64,000 nt of DNA from Sipunculus nudus. Lineage: Eukaryota; Annelida; Sipuncula; Golfingiida; Sipunculidae. Of this stretch, positions 34,901-48,244 are shown piece by piece. The position numbers and the translations under genes were made by a program. The stretch covers positions 3,572,076 through 3,636,075 of the forward strand of contig CM049309.1 of the NCBI GenBank assembly GCA_026874595.1. The letters run 5' to 3'. Every line of letters starts with the position of its first letter. The stretch's first letter is position 1. Under the pieces are notes generated by a model. The model did not search any database. It was not told the origin of the DNA and saw only the letters and a list, made by a program, of their open reading frames with translations.

Positions 34901-36629
34901 TGAGTACACATTTTTTCAGGGTTTGTAAGATGGCAGCCAACCCTCAGTCCTCTTGATACGGTCCAGTGCTGCTTAATTTGAAACTGCCCAATGGCTACTA
35001 TAATCATTCTGCACTGTGCACTGAGGCATCGAGGTACCCGTGACGCTGCTTAAGTCATTCTCTGGAGGCCTTAGGTATCTGAGATCGTTGTAGGCTTTAA
35101 TGCAATAGCATCTGAACATGAGTATTAATACCTCGACTTCTTCTTAATCCAATCAATAACAGTGGCTGCAGTTTTAGCATTGATTTTGAAATCGTCTACT
35201 AAGCAGCTAAGTTTCAACATTACACAAGATTCAAAGTAAGAACAGTACGCCGCTGATCATTTGTTACGAATGTAATAGCATTAATGGTGTATTTTATTAT
35301 GGGGGGGGGGGGGGAGGGGAGGAGGAAACCATGGCCCGAAATAACGAGGTTCTAATCTGCAGCCGACCAAGCTCTGTGTAAAACCCCACAGGACACTGTT
35401 TTTTTTTCTTTTTTTTCTAAGATGAGGATAAATAAAGATACTGTTAATCAGTACAATCAACAGCCGGAATGGACACGCCACGATGTTAATATTCCCTCCT
35501 AGTTTTACACATGTCTATAATACTCTTCGTTCTAGATTTATATGGCCCTGTGTACTCCTCAGATTACAATAAAGAGCATACACTACTCGTCCTATCACGT
35601 GCGTGCCATAAAAAAGTCCGATTTTTTTACCAGTCTGTTCAACCGGGATTCAACGCCGCGTTCGTTTTCTGAAAAATTCGGACAAATTTTCCAAAAATTA
35701 GCCTCATATCTGGGTCATATGTAAACTGGTGCCTAACGGCTCGGAGTGACCTCTGACCTTTTTCCTCTGTATGTCTTTTAAGAACTAAATAGCTTTTTCT
35801 CGTACAAAAAACAGTGGTGCCACCTACAACCGTTTAAGCCTCCATCTGTTGTGGGTAAAAGCCTCGGATAGCTTATGCCACCTAAAATCGCGTTTGTATA
35901 ATGCATGCAAGCACATATCTCAGGAGGCTGAAATGTTGTATTTCGATAGACCATGGATAGCTTATATGTTAGGGACGATTGATGGCGGTACCTTCAACAA
36001 AGTTTTCATGGAGTCCGTGCGGGCGTCTATATATATCCCTGGAGTGTTTGGACATGTCAGCTTGAAATTAAGTATATATTCTTTAAAAAAAACTAAATTA
36101 TAGTCGTGCTCAGCCAAACGTAGCTGTTTTATCGAACTTAGGTAATTCCAACCACGGCAAACATATTCAGCGGTCCAGTTGATCTCAAAAGCATTTGGAC
36201 AAAACTGTCGAGATTACAAGCAGGATTTTGCATTATCTAGCATTCCTGATAAGGCTGTTAAAGCTTGAACTTGTTAGTGACTGCGGACGCAGGGCTTCTG
36301 CGGGGACCAGTGGGATCAAATTCTGAACAACAGCCCAGGCATAGAACAGTAGATCAGCTAAAATGTATGCAATGGTGTGGTTTTGTCCGTAATGGAGAGG
36401 TATCTTCAATATAAAGGTTACGGATTTCATGATCAAGTTTTCACGGGATTCTTTAAAATAAGAAAAGGTCCATGGACTGTTGATGGCACTACCTATTGGA
36501 TGAGGATGAAGGTATTCATACAAAAGGATGATATGTTATTATTTAGTCCTCTGAATTTTAGGTTTTATTTGCACGGGGTTAGGAATAATCAAGAAGTCAT
36601 AACCTGTCGTTAAAACATTATAGTGAATC
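31961..36629. other. 4.7 kb with no recognisable gene
   Basis: Contains A-rich runs near 33466-33490 and a G14 run at 35301-35314. Frames at 32978-33199, 35849-36103, 36377-36613 (plus) and 36233-36523 (minus) have no recognisable domain and no convincing splice pair. Nothing else stands out. Confidence 0.4.
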
Positions 36630-36760
36630 TCTGAGGTTAAATCGAGAAATCACCATTATGCCATCGAAGCATCGACGGGGTACGATCCAAGGAACTTTAG
36701 CTCCGAAAATCAAAGCCTTAACCACAGGGCTACTTCCTACCCAACGGAATTGCCTCAAGT
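36630..36760 (-). mobile_element. tRNA-like SINE candidate
   Basis: On the minus strand TAGCCCTGTGGTTAAGGC (A box region, 36715-36732) is followed by TTGGATCGTACCCC (degenerate B box, 36677-36690) at tRNA-like spacing. It is too diverged to be a functional tRNA. Confidence 0.4.
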
Positions 36761-37912
36761 GTTCATAATATAAGGTGCCTGTAATAACGAGGTACAATAT
36801 ACGGCGTTCCATTTTTCTCCATTTCTAAAAAAATTAAAAAAAGGGTAAGATTAAATTATATGCATATTTTTGTTAATTAATGCATTTCTAATACTAAAAT
36901 TCCTGTGTATTATCATCTATTTCTGCTTTGCTTTGAACATTATTTGTTTTCTGTTCCAACTATTCACTGTTTTTCTCCGTGTTATCTGTTCAATTAAAAC
37001 ATCGTTTACGTGGAGAGACTCTTCAGCTCATACGTTTTTTCATAAACACTCGTATAAACGCTTGAATGGTCGGTAACCTAGACAGAGTTGAAAATAACTG
37101 TTGTACTCGCAATATTGCTCATATATAGCTATTTATTGTATTTGAAACATTTATCAATTTAAAATTTTTTTCTCCTGTAATTATTATCAGATTATTAACT
37201 GTCAGAACTCGTAAGAATTACTTTTTTATCTCACAGGGATATCTAAACAGCGTTCCTCTAAATTATAAGCAATGTAAGTATTGTTTGTATGTAAGCATCC
37301 ACATTTTTTTTATTCTGGCATCAAAAATGGAACAGATACCACGGATCAGACGAACCTATTACGCACGCAAATCTAAAAACACAGCCCTTGTATCAAATGA
37401 GCGCCAGAAAAAAAATTTATGTTAGCGAGAACCACACAGGTGGATTGAAATCTATCCAAAAAATATACATCGTTAATTCCCCAAAGGTCGGCCCGACAGA
37501 CAGTCGACATTTCCAATTTTGTATCACGCCAGATATATTAGGACTTAAGTGTACGAATCAACACCAACGGTCCTGAAAAAGCAAAATGATGAAATAAAAG
37601 CCGAAAACGGAAATAAAAATAAATGCGCATTATCGCCAAATGAATTTCTCAGCCATCTGACCAGGGCATTAATAAATCATCTGTAAATGACCTGAAATGA
37701 ATCTTTTATTTTTGAAAATAATGCCCGCCTACCTCGTTCACACGATCGTGTCCGTGTTCTGTGTTAGGTTACTGACTTTTACTTCACTGGCTGCTTTATT
37801 CTACTTAATGCATAGTAACTACAAGATATCTGATTACGCTCTTGTTATAGATCTAAATATTAAATTCTTAAACACTTGACATGACCTAATTGGTAACCTT
37901 AAGTGTCCCTTG
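36761..37912. other. no recognisable gene
   Basis: AT-rich. Frames at 36870-37076, 37388-37576 and 37697-37879 lack recognisable domains. Confidence 0.45.
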
Positions 37913-38402
37913 GGGTTTGTTACAACCCATAATGTAATAACCGGCCCATAATGTAATAACGGCCCATATTGTAATAAAAACGACCCATAATGTAATAATC
38001 ATACCCTGCCCATATTGTAATAAAAACGACCCATAATGTAATAATCATACCCTGTCCATATTGTAATAAAACTTGCCCATACTGTAATAACGGCCCATAA
38101 TGTAATAAAAAACGGCCCATATTGTAATAACGGCCCATATTGTAATAAAAACGACCCATATTGTAATAATCATACCCTACCCATATTGTAATAAAACGGG
38201 AAGTGGGAAAAACGACCCATATTGTATTAACATATTTAAATTGTAATAACATATGTTTAAAAGCTCAAGAATGACAGGGCACACGCTTAGTGTCATTTAC
38301 ATAATATCCTGCCCCCAACCATACCCTCTCCATGAACCTGTTACTAACCTAAATGAAACCATGGTTCACAATTGAATAAAAAAAATCATATTTTCATACA
38401 CT

Positions 38403-38494
38403 AAAATATAACGTAAAATAATAATAATAATAATTATAATAATAATAATAATATAATAATAATTATTATTATTATTTTAATAATAATAATAATA

Positions 38495-38525
<31 letters not shown>

Positions 38526-38540
38526 CACGTATATATAACA
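38403..38540. repeat. (AAT)n and (AT)n arrays inside the foldback element
   Basis: AATAATAAT runs in both orientations are followed by TATATATA with CGTATATATA interruptions. Confidence 0.9.
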
Positions 38541-39115
38541 GTTTTCATAGTACCCATGTATGCATATTAGCGCCCCCCCCCCCCCCCCCTACAACTTTCG
38601 AATTTCTAGATCCGCCACTAATCATGGCCCCCTGCCCTCCCTCAAACCTGGTTACGCCCCTGAATCTCTCCGCTCTGCGCCCTATGCTCTACCTCTAGAA
38701 CACAGAAACCGGCATTTTCAAATTGTTGTTTTGTTGTTTGGGCTAATTATTTTTAAAAATTAAATTGTAAACTCTTGAATCGCACGAATGACGCATCCAG
38801 GTTTTAACTTCAAATACGTGCGTTGAAAGCTCTTAATCTATGCGACGTGTTATACATGTTAACCTTAGACATCTTAACCAATACATATTTAGGCACCAAA
38901 ATTTGCAGCAGTACCTCCATTTATAATTTCCGAACCTCGGGAGGTTTCGAGAGATCATTTAAAATATTCTCTATGATACATTGAGCAAAACGCACTGAAA
39001 TTTAAACTTTCATTTATATTTTAAAAAGAATTAAAATACATTAAAATGTATCGATAATGAGTTTTGTATATTTTATCTGTTAAAATTGACAAAAATATTT
39101 ACATTTTGGCGATAT

Positions 39116-39117
39116 AC

Positions 39118-39171
<54 letters not shown>
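39116..39171. repeat. (AT)n microsatellite inside the foldback element
   Basis: TA dinucleotides with TTTATA and ACATATA interruptions. Confidence 0.9.
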
Positions 39172-39173
<2 letters not shown>

Positions 39174-39618
39174 TATCTTGTTTAAATACTTTATCACCCT
39201 ATTTAAACACTGATTCAACAAAAGAATAATCATGAATCATGGCCATATTTCGCTCATATTAGCTTGGTCACCGTTTTAAACAAAAAGTCATTATGTTATT
39301 CAATGGTTTTTCATACTTGTATGTTCACTTACACATTCGTGTCACGAGAAGTCCATATTTGAATTGTCTAAGTTAATTTGCATGAACTTTGATTTATAAA
39401 ATTATTGGCCGTTTTACCCACCTTCGATTTTATTACAATATGGGCCGTTTTATCCACTTGCGATTTTATTACAATATGGGCAGGGTATATAGTTATTACA
39501 ATATGGGCCGTTTTTTATTACATTATGGGCTATTATTACATTATGGGTCGTTTTTATTACAATATGGGCCATTATTACATTATGGGCCAGTTATTACATT
39601 ATGGGTCGTAACAGGGTT

Positions 39619-40180
39619 CCTCCATATCAGTAAGAAGCCCAAGAGCGGACTTATGCAGGGGATGGCTCCGTGACTGCAGTGGTACGGAGCTCTGAAGGTT
39701 AAGTAAGCCTATTACATGTGCGTTTGTTGTGTGATGGGAGGATTTCATCCAGATCTCAGACTTTGTCTTGATTTGATTGGCTGGTACACATGTGACATCA
39801 TGGACTGAATTTTATCAACAACTCAGGTCTAGTAATGTATGTTGTTTTTATTCTCTGCTGAAAATTTGGGACTGACAGAGGCAGAAATACTGTGCTTTTA
39901 CTGAGATCTAGAATTTTTAGTCACAGGGTATTTTCCAGTGTGTGACGTCACTGCCGAGTTGTCAGTGCTCATAGATGTGCCAATAGTATTTGAACAAATC
40001 ACCAAACCTCCTGTTTTTAGCGGAAAAATATATAGAAAAAATGTTTTTTTTTTCTCCAGGAATTGGGCTTATTACATATAAAATCTATATTAATATTTTT
40101 TTCAAAGGCAATTATGTTATATGATATATAATGAGATTTGGAATACGTTTGCTTGACCTGAATAACGCACCGATGGACCA
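39619..40180. other. no recognisable gene
   Basis: Nothing beyond AT-rich sequence seen. Confidence 0.5.
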
Positions 40181-40202
40181 CCCCCCCCCCCCCCCCCCCC
40201 CC
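40181..40202. repeat. C22 homopolymer
   Basis: 22 consecutive C, the longest of several C or G runs in the window. It could form a G-quadruplex on the minus strand. Confidence 0.9.
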
Positions 40203-42778
40203 TCCGCCTTGAACGACGTTGCCCTCAGAATAGTCAAAAATCTTTATTGTAGAGCGTAGTCACGGAATTAATGAATAAAATAATAAGATGAAAAGGTAAA
40301 GCTAAGATAAGGTTGAAACTATTATTTCCCTATTTCCCTAGACCTGTTTAATATTGGAGTTGCCTACCGCTTTTTTTATCTGTTTCGTGGGTATAACATG
40401 CAATTCTCCCAAGGTGCCCGCCATTGTTTTTAGCGTAAACCATGATCGCTTACTTAAGTCAATATAAACTCTTCATTCAGTCACAAAAGTTAAAAACGGC
40501 GGATGATGACTTCGTCTGATGTGGTGATAGAACTTTTTATGAAGTCGGAAGGGTAACAGACATGTTTAGACATAAACCAGTTAACCCTCATTACACATTT
40601 AACGAGAACTAAATTCATTTATAAGCCCATAGCGAGACCTATCGGGGTACTGATCACCTGCTGACGGTGTTTTTAAGACATCCGGACATGACCTCGAGTC
40701 AGAGTGCATGACCTATCAGGCACGTACATCCGGCAGCCAGAGCCATCTCCCAGGCCGCTGTCGTCTGGGCTAGTGTTATTATCCCGGGTAACGTACGCTC
40801 AAAGCTTGAGGACAGGCGAACTTTTTTTGTTCTTAAGTTTTCTTATCTTCAGTTTGTCATGTCGGAAACAGCTCATTGCCTGAACGCAGGATCTTCTTTT
40901 TTCTTTAGACATTCAGATCAATAAAAACACACACAGGAATAATGTGGATTCTACAAAGTGTTATCATGAGCAAGTAGGGTCATTCTAAACAGACGGGCTC
41001 ATTTAAATATTTCCATATATATGTAGTAACGAGGGGTTATTAAATAGAACACTACCATATATCGTCGCCAAGCAAGACATTTGGTACTTTACTGTAATAG
41101 TGATGCAAAATTCACGAATAGAGAACTTAATTTACATACAATATTAAAAGATAAATGTCTTCCGTGAGCCTGGGAAATGAAAATCTTTTTAATGCAAGCT
41201 TATTTTCAAAAAATGTAAAAGATGATCAGTAGGTAGTTAAAATTCCATCTCGCTCAGAGAGGGAATCTATCTGCCTTACTGGCAGTTATTACTGATGCCA
41301 CGGACGACGACACTGATCCTACTATAAATCACCAATTTTTGGCGGGGTCACCCATGAGTGTTTTTTTTTTTGTTTCCTGTCAGCTGATACCGGTTCAGTC
41401 GCCACCAAACTCTATCCGCAGTTAGATTATCGCCTTCAGCCTGTCTTGAGAGTATCTTTGTATTGTATTTCTGTCTAATTGTAAAACACTCACTGATTCA
41501 TTCTCTCAAGCATTTCAAATTCGTTTATTATCCGCCATTTTACGTAGAGACTAAAACCTGGATGTTGCACGTCGCATATCGCGATAAAGAGTGTACTGCT
41601 AGTAAATACTACAAAGTGAATTTATTCACTGACACGTTACGTGATGCACAGAGCAGTAATGAGCATGTTACTTAGGATGAATATAATACATATATATACA
41701 TATATGGACATATAATACACATATATTACACATGTCAAGCCGAGAAAAAAGTATATATTATATTTTATTATTCATGCTTGAGTTCAGATGCGGATAATCA
41801 ACACCGCTGCCGATGTATTATATTTCTTCTTAATCTTATTAAAGTGACCTATTCACATACCAGGTATACGTTTTATCAACATACAATATAATGTCTCCTT
41901 GAAATATTATAGTATGCATGACAATGTGTCCACTCCTAGCTATACCAGAGTGGAATACGCTTGCATCGGGTTAGATTCGTAAACCTGGGTGAAACCCAAA
42001 AAGGTTAATTACGTCAAATACAAGGTTCCGTATATACATTTCCAAAAGTACCATAAGACAAAGAAATGTTTATTCGCAGAACTGTAGTTTTAAGTATACT
42101 GTGTTGCTACATAGTAGCAAAAATGATACTTAATGGCATGTTCAGTAGGGTATCCAAGTGCTTCTTGTGTTATCACTTATAGGTACCCAATCATCTTGCT
42201 TTTGCAAAAGAATTTATGTGATGTTTGGCTTCCTCCGAATATATATTAATGATGTGAGGGTAATTTTGATCATGTATGAACTTATTTATCAACAATATGT
42301 TTGTATACAAAACAGTGTTGACAAACGGGAAAAACATGTAACCTAAGGTGGTAGGGTGCATATATATGCGGAGGTAGAAAGGTCATGTGTTGCAAAACGC
42401 CATTTGCAAAGCTTTGGCTTATCTGACTTATTGACAGATGCCCTTGTTATATTTGTTTTGATTATTTTTTGTGGACCCCCACCTATTACAAACACGTAGA
42501 TTTAAACAAACAAGCAGTCTATGTATGGTGACATCTACGTTTTCTGGCCTATTTTTATAAAAAGCTCCAAGGGATTACCTTGAGTTTAGAAAGATCAGTT
42601 AGATGATCAGGCCCCTTTAATGAAACAAACACGTAGGTAAAATATATAATATCCAGGAATACAGTATTGTCGTACTGTTAAACGTATGCGTGTTTGAGAG
42701 AAAGCTTACCAAATACCCGAGTCACTGAAAACATCTATTTAAATTTAACTATAATAAACCTCATGATATTGAGAATAT
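40203..42778. other. no recognisable gene
   Basis: Frames at 41463-41675 and 42158-42346 (plus) are unsupported. Short TATATACATATA patches occur near 41690. Confidence 0.45.
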
Positions 42779-45365
42779 TGAAAATTAATGACTATAAAGC
42801 GCGGTTTTCTGATAATTCTGACGCAAAATAAATTTGGAAATTTATTGATCTATTTCAAATCTCGTGATATTGTGACAGAAAATTGATTTTTTTCCAAGAT
42901 GCGCAACATTTAATCTTTATGACCTAGGGACTTTCAATGATAAAAACTAGATCATGATTTTTTTTCGAATAAAAACTGGATCATGGTTATATTTTTTCGA
43001 AACAATAATTAATGACTTAGGCACATGTGGCATCTAAAAGACGGGAGTTAAGCTGTCTTCCTAGTTTTGGCTGACGTATTTTCATTAGTTCAAACTAATA
43101 GTGTGTAAGTGTTTTAGCGAGCCGGTGTTTGGCATGTAAATATTTTTCTCTAATTTACAGAAACCGCTGAAGCCGGAAAATAAAGTTATTCATTTTGAGC
43201 TTTGAAAATGTTAGATCAGTAAAAAAATGTCTAAGCTTTGAAGAGCCATCCAGAAAGTAACATTTAAACGATTACTTCTTATCAAAGAATTTCTGTTGCC
43301 ATGGTTACTGTCTCTATGTACATGTAAAACATGTTTGATCTGCTTACAATGTCCGAGTTCTTTCTCCGGCGAAATTCTCCCATGCTCCTTCAGAAATATG
43401 GAAAATGAATGACTCTACGGCGCGGTTTCCTGATAATTCTGACACAAAATAAATCTGTATATTTATTGGTCTATTTCAAACTTCGTGATATTATGACCGA
43501 AAAATGAAACTTTTTTTTCTAATATGTGCAACTTACAATCTTAATGACCCAGGAACTTTCAATGAAAAAAACTATAGATCATGATTAATATGATACCACT
43601 ACAGAGGGCAATGCTCAAAAGTCTAAAGTACAATGAAGGCCCGTTAGCAGACAAAGGTGATGTCAGTGTTGATACGGTATACGAAGATACAGAGATTACT
43701 CATTGTAAAACCTTCAGCAATCTTCGACAAAGTAATTACATTTATTAAATCCGAAACACATATAGCCTGAACCTGCATGCAATAAAAGTATTAGCTATGA
43801 TTAATAGGTCCCTTTTCACGAGCTTTCTTCAGAGAGAGTATTCAAGAAAGGTAGAAAATGAATGGGATCCCTTTGAGTGCTGAACCGCAAAATTACAAAG
43901 TCTCAGTCGAAGCCGTTTCAAATAACAAGGTTCCCTGAGGAACCTTTAAATATTCTTTCAGATATATTTAGGACTTGCCTTTGGATTGCATTTATGACGT
44001 ATGTCTTGATATTAAACCATTGGTGTCATAAGCGGAGACCGTTTTCTATGTTTTGTTTCATGTCTTAATATACTTTTTAAACATACAGAATAAGCGGGGC
44101 CATGTTCTCCTACGCTCAATAAGAGACCGCTCTTTAACATCGTCAACTCAGCCGGTCTGCCTTTTGAAGTAATACATTTACATGCGTCTGATTTTCGATT
44201 TGCCTTTCGCTGCATGAGTGCATTGTACCTTGCCAAGTCTTCAGATTTGTTCAACCATTGCCAAAGTTTATATAATATCATAGTTAACAAACTATGTAGG
44301 CTCACCCTCAGATCAAAGTTGTTACAGCAAACTTGTTAATTGATTGATCCAAATATTATAAACCATGCATGGTAAGATATTAAAAGAATTTCTTGCAACT
44401 TACGAAAAGAGGATACTGGATAAGGACCATTTATGAGTTCAGCTATGCCTGCCTGCGGTAAGGTGTCCAATTTCTGTAGCTCTGTGTTTTTTTGTAACCA
44501 AGTGCAATATATGAGCAGTTTCAATGCAACTTAAGGAACAGATCGAACTGGAGTCATTCAATCTGTTCCCGGTAAAAAATATTAGTGGCGATGACCAAAC
44601 CCGAATATCTATTCTGGTTTTATTATATACTGGCGATAATTTATTCCCCTTCAAGCTTGGAAAAAGAAGCTTTCCTGTAATCTGTTAAAAATTACAAAGA
44701 TAGCCTCGTCTTCTCACGTCCGTACAAATCAAACCTCTACAACACACAACATTGTGATAATATACGTATCAGACCAGATGTGCGGGATTTAACAGGACCT
44801 ATACGTAACAACCTGATATTATTATAGTATTTCATACACAAATGACTGGTTAATATTTATTCTGAAATTTAGTTGTGAAAACTGATCAGCGGGCAGATTA
44901 TTATAATCGAAACAATATTTAATGACTTGGGTACATGTGGCATCTGAAAGATAGGAATTAAGCCACGCGCTGTCTTCCTAGATGTGGCTGACATATTTTC
45001 ATTAGATCAAGATATTAGTGTTTGAGTGAGCTAGTGCTTGGCATGAAAATATTTACCCAAATTTACAAGAACCGCTGAAGCCGGAAAACAAAATTGTTTA
45101 TTTTGGGCTTTGAAAATGTCAATTCAGTAAAAAATGTCTAAGCTTCGAAGTACCATACAGAAAGAAACACTTAAACGATTACTTCTGATCAATGATTTAT
45201 GTTGCCATGGTTACTGTCTCAATGTACATATAAAACATGTTTGATCCGATTACTATGTTTGAGTTCTTTCTCCGGCGTCATTCTCCCTTGCTCTCCCTTT
45301 TAAAATATTAAAAAAGCCGCGGTTTTGTGATAATTCTGACACAAAATAAACTTGAACGTATCTTA
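42779..45365. repeat. diverged tandem duplication (A-B-A-insert-B-A)
   Basis: Block A (about 42779-42985; GCGCGGTTTTCTGATAATTC, CAAAATAAAT, ACTTTCAATGA) recurs at 43400-43588 and partly at about 45318-45360. Block B (42998-43399; AATGACTTAGGCACATGTGG, ACCGCTGAAGCCGGAAAA, GTTGCCATGGTTACTGTCTC, CTTTCTCCGGCG) recurs at 44908-45300. The base period is about 621 bp, but the second B is displaced by about 1.3 kb of unrelated sequence (43589-44907). Frames inside are short and not conserved between copies. Confidence 0.8.
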
Positions 45366-48150
45366 TATTTTTAATTCTTTTTTTTATGACTCACAGATGA
45401 TTATTACAACACAATGCTTTCTTTCATCACAAAAATCAAGTTCGGCCGATCATAAGTGCTTTGTAAAGACTGGCCTTTTTACACTTCTTCCATGAATTGA
45501 TATGTTTGTCTCCGTTGGTTGATTTATCTCTTAACAACTTTAAGAAAGTTTTTTTTAATTAAATAAATATAGGGCCAGACTGAAACGGAAAGAACAACCT
45601 ATTTAAACTGGATTTCTCCAAAAGAGGGGGTTTAAGGAAGCTCCAAAGTTCGCAAAATAACGGCAAATAGCGAAAAAAGTATGCATTAATGCATTGTACT
45701 TTCCTCTCAACTTGTACCTTTCGGAACCAATTTTATTATTCATACGATAAGAAATATCTTACAATTTACAGACCTCAAATGAACAGATTATTAAGGAAGG
45801 GACCACAATTTTTCAATCATAAGGAAGTATTTTTAAACTTCTATCAACTTATATTCCGGCTCTCAGCACCTTCTATGTCTCCCATTTACGACTAAAAAGA
45901 ATAATCACTGGAGAAAATAATGATTAGTTGGATCACCAGTAGTTGTTATTTAGAAATTTGTTCTTTTTGACAATATGTATTATTTGCAATTATGTATTGT
46001 GTTCTTTATGACGGAAAAATTAAAGCTATGGGTACGTTGCCGTCACGTGCACTTCCCAGCAGTTATTACTTGTATTAGAAATTACGTGTTTCCCGTCTAT
46101 CTCGTGCGGGATTGAAAATCAGAGTGTCAACTTTGTTTTGTTTATGTAAATACGTGACCACACCAGCTTATGAGGACTATGATTAGGAGAGTAAAGATTC
46201 ACAATACACCAAACAGCACTCCTGGGTGACCACGCCCATGCCCATGTTGGATTTTGGAAAGATGCAGACTTTTGAGAATAAATGTACAAAAGAAAACAAA
46301 CATGTTTTTAAAAAAGTTTACCGACCATATGTGCACTTTACTTTCCAAATGCCAGCGAAAGCAGGTAAACCGTAATGGAGAAAAATGCAATTCTGATATC
46401 ATAGATATCTCCCGCTAGTATATACGGACCACATTGCTGAAGTTAAACAATCTGCATTCCTCAGTGTAATGAGACGACCTCTGTAAAAGTCAAAATGCGC
46501 TGCTCTATAAAATAATTACCAGATGACAGACGGTACACACGTGATGTGAAGAACTCAGAAGAGGACGCAAGTACATGATGGTTCTTTCGGTGATTACACA
46601 GGAACTCTACTTGACATGTCCCCAGGTAAAACGCAGAGGGCTCCGAAACTTTAGTAAATCCCCCAATGTCTCACAGGAAAAAAAGTCACATTAAATAAGA
46701 CATCATAGGTTTAGTGACGTAAAGAAATATGTACATAATGCTTTTGTGAACCTGTTCCATTGTACCATCAAATGAACTTTGAGCGGCCAAATAGCCGTGC
46801 CTCGTCCACTAATAACCCCAGCAGGCTTCTACGTGCTCCTATTATCAATACTTTTACGCAGTCCTGATCAAAGTGTCTTTTTGGCATCCGATACAGCAAG
46901 AAATAGCACTTAATACAGGACACAACCAAATTGGACTGAAAGCCCCGGATGCTGCGCTCGAGGCATCTGAGGAAAAGCTCTGCAAGAGATCTGTATCCCT
47001 ACGGTGTATTTGCGTGCCTGAAAGAACTCCCAATTCCAGAATTTATCATATTTTATCCTTAGTCACTCTTTGCATTTGATTAAATACACCGTCGGATGCT
47101 TCCTAGGATTCGTTTTGTCGAAACTAGAAAGTGGTAAGAGATCCGCCGACATTTCGGATCACCAAATCCGGAAGATTAATAGGCTCCTGATCACACTTTG
47201 ATGTGTGCAAGGACAGCACAGGAAATATTTTGAAGAAGAGAGTAATCACAGGAAGAAATTTTTGTCACAATTCACTGACTCTGCCAAGTTCTGTCCGCCA
47301 GAACAATGGCGGTTTTCAATTGGTTGACAGTTGTTCGTATTCACCCGTTCAGAAATTCACTTATAATGTCCCGAATACCAGTGAATGAAGACGATCTCGA
47401 CTGCCTGTCTCATAAATGTAAAGACGAATCTGAACAAAAAACATAAGGGTGATCCATTTTTTATCCATTTGACAACCCGCCTCAGTAGGCACTGATAATT
47501 GTGCTGGTCAGTCACTCTTGAGTCTTGATACAAGACATATCGAGGAATGCATCGTAGTGGTCCCCCGTCAGGTTGCATTATTTTCGTGGTAAACAGACCA
47601 TGAAACTATTTGACTACGAATTAAGAATAAACACAAATATCTGATGTAAAATCACACCCCAAAATGAAACTCCGTCTCTTTTGTAACGATTTATTATAAT
47701 CTGTATCGGGTACATGTTGGCTGCGTCCAGTAACCCATGCGAGCCATGCATGTATTCATGCGGCCAGATATTCAACAAACATGCAGAGGAATTTACAAAT
47801 ATGCTGGGTTAAAACGGAATTTTTCTCGCTCATGTTAGGTTTAGTTAAAAAGTATACTATAAAAAGGCAACGAGTGTGACAGCGTAGCTGTAGGACATGA
47901 GGCGTTGTCAGAAATGACGAAAATGTTTGCATCCTCACAGAGCGTTCCTCGCTGAATGATGTAACGGCACTCTGACAGCCAGTACGCTGAAGTCTGATAT
48001 CAGAGGGCTGAAACGGCGCCATATTACTCCATAAAATAAATGTCTTATCCTTAATTATTACCCAAACTCTCCACCAAATTTCATCAAAGTCATCCATGCA
48101 CAAGTTTTGTTGTAAACTAAATAACATATAACCAACTGTTTAAATGACCA
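45366..48150. other. no recognisable gene
   Basis: The minus-strand frame at 47756-48127 (123 codons) lies just downstream of a poly(A) signal and shows no recognisable domain. Other frames are short. No repeats recognised. Confidence 0.4.
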
Positions 48151-48168
48151 ACCAACCAAGACAAACAT

Positions 48169-48174
48169 TTTATT
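48169..48174 (-). terminator. poly(A) signal with downstream T/G-rich element
   Basis: AATAAA lies 71 bp after the stop codon at 48245 on the minus strand. It is followed by GTCTTGGTTGGTTGG, a good downstream cleavage element. A second AATAAA is at 48224-48229. Confidence 0.45.
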
Positions 48175-48244
48175 GGAAGTATAGTAAAATGGCGGCAAGT
48201 CTGCTCGTTGCGTTATTTACAAGTTTATTCATGATCTGACGCAA

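Larger units (their letters stand above)
37918..39613. mobile_element. 1.7-kb foldback element with repeat-built inverted arms, 5-bp target duplication
   Basis: The left arm (37918 to about 38240) contains about 14 copies of CCCATAATGTAATAA or CCCATATTGTAATAA. The right arm (about 39405-39613) contains about eight copies of the reverse complement, and the longer-order pattern matches too (GGGTAGGGTAT and CCACTT spacers). The outer ends are TGTTACAACCCATAATG and its counterpart CATTATGGGTCGTAACA. GGGTT flanks both sides (37913-37917 and 39614-39618). The 1.1-kb centre is AT-rich with AAT and AT arrays, a C17 run (38573-38589) and no transposase. It is a non-autonomous foldback element. Frames through the arms encode only a periodic artefact peptide. 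Confidence 0.8.

Noticed and set aside
36377-36613. Plus-strand frame sharing weak similarity with 35849-36103
   Set aside because: The resemblance (GTIDGGT/GTVDGTT-like) is too short to separate from chance and has no nucleotide-level support around it.
37920-38252. 110-codon minus-strand frame with repeated GRFYYNMGR-like peptide, superficially like an RFamide-type neuropeptide precursor
   Set aside because: The periodicity comes from the 15-bp DNA repeat of the foldback arm. There is no signal peptide, and the spacing lacks proper dibasic cleavage and amidation units.
39389-39673. Plus-strand frames with the same periodic peptide
   Set aside because: These are translations of the right foldback arm, the mirror image of 37920-38252.
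47756-48127. 123-codon minus-strand frame
   Set aside because: No recognisable domain, no splice or promoter support, and it lies beyond the poly(A) signal at 48169. The AT-rich composition allows such frames by chance.
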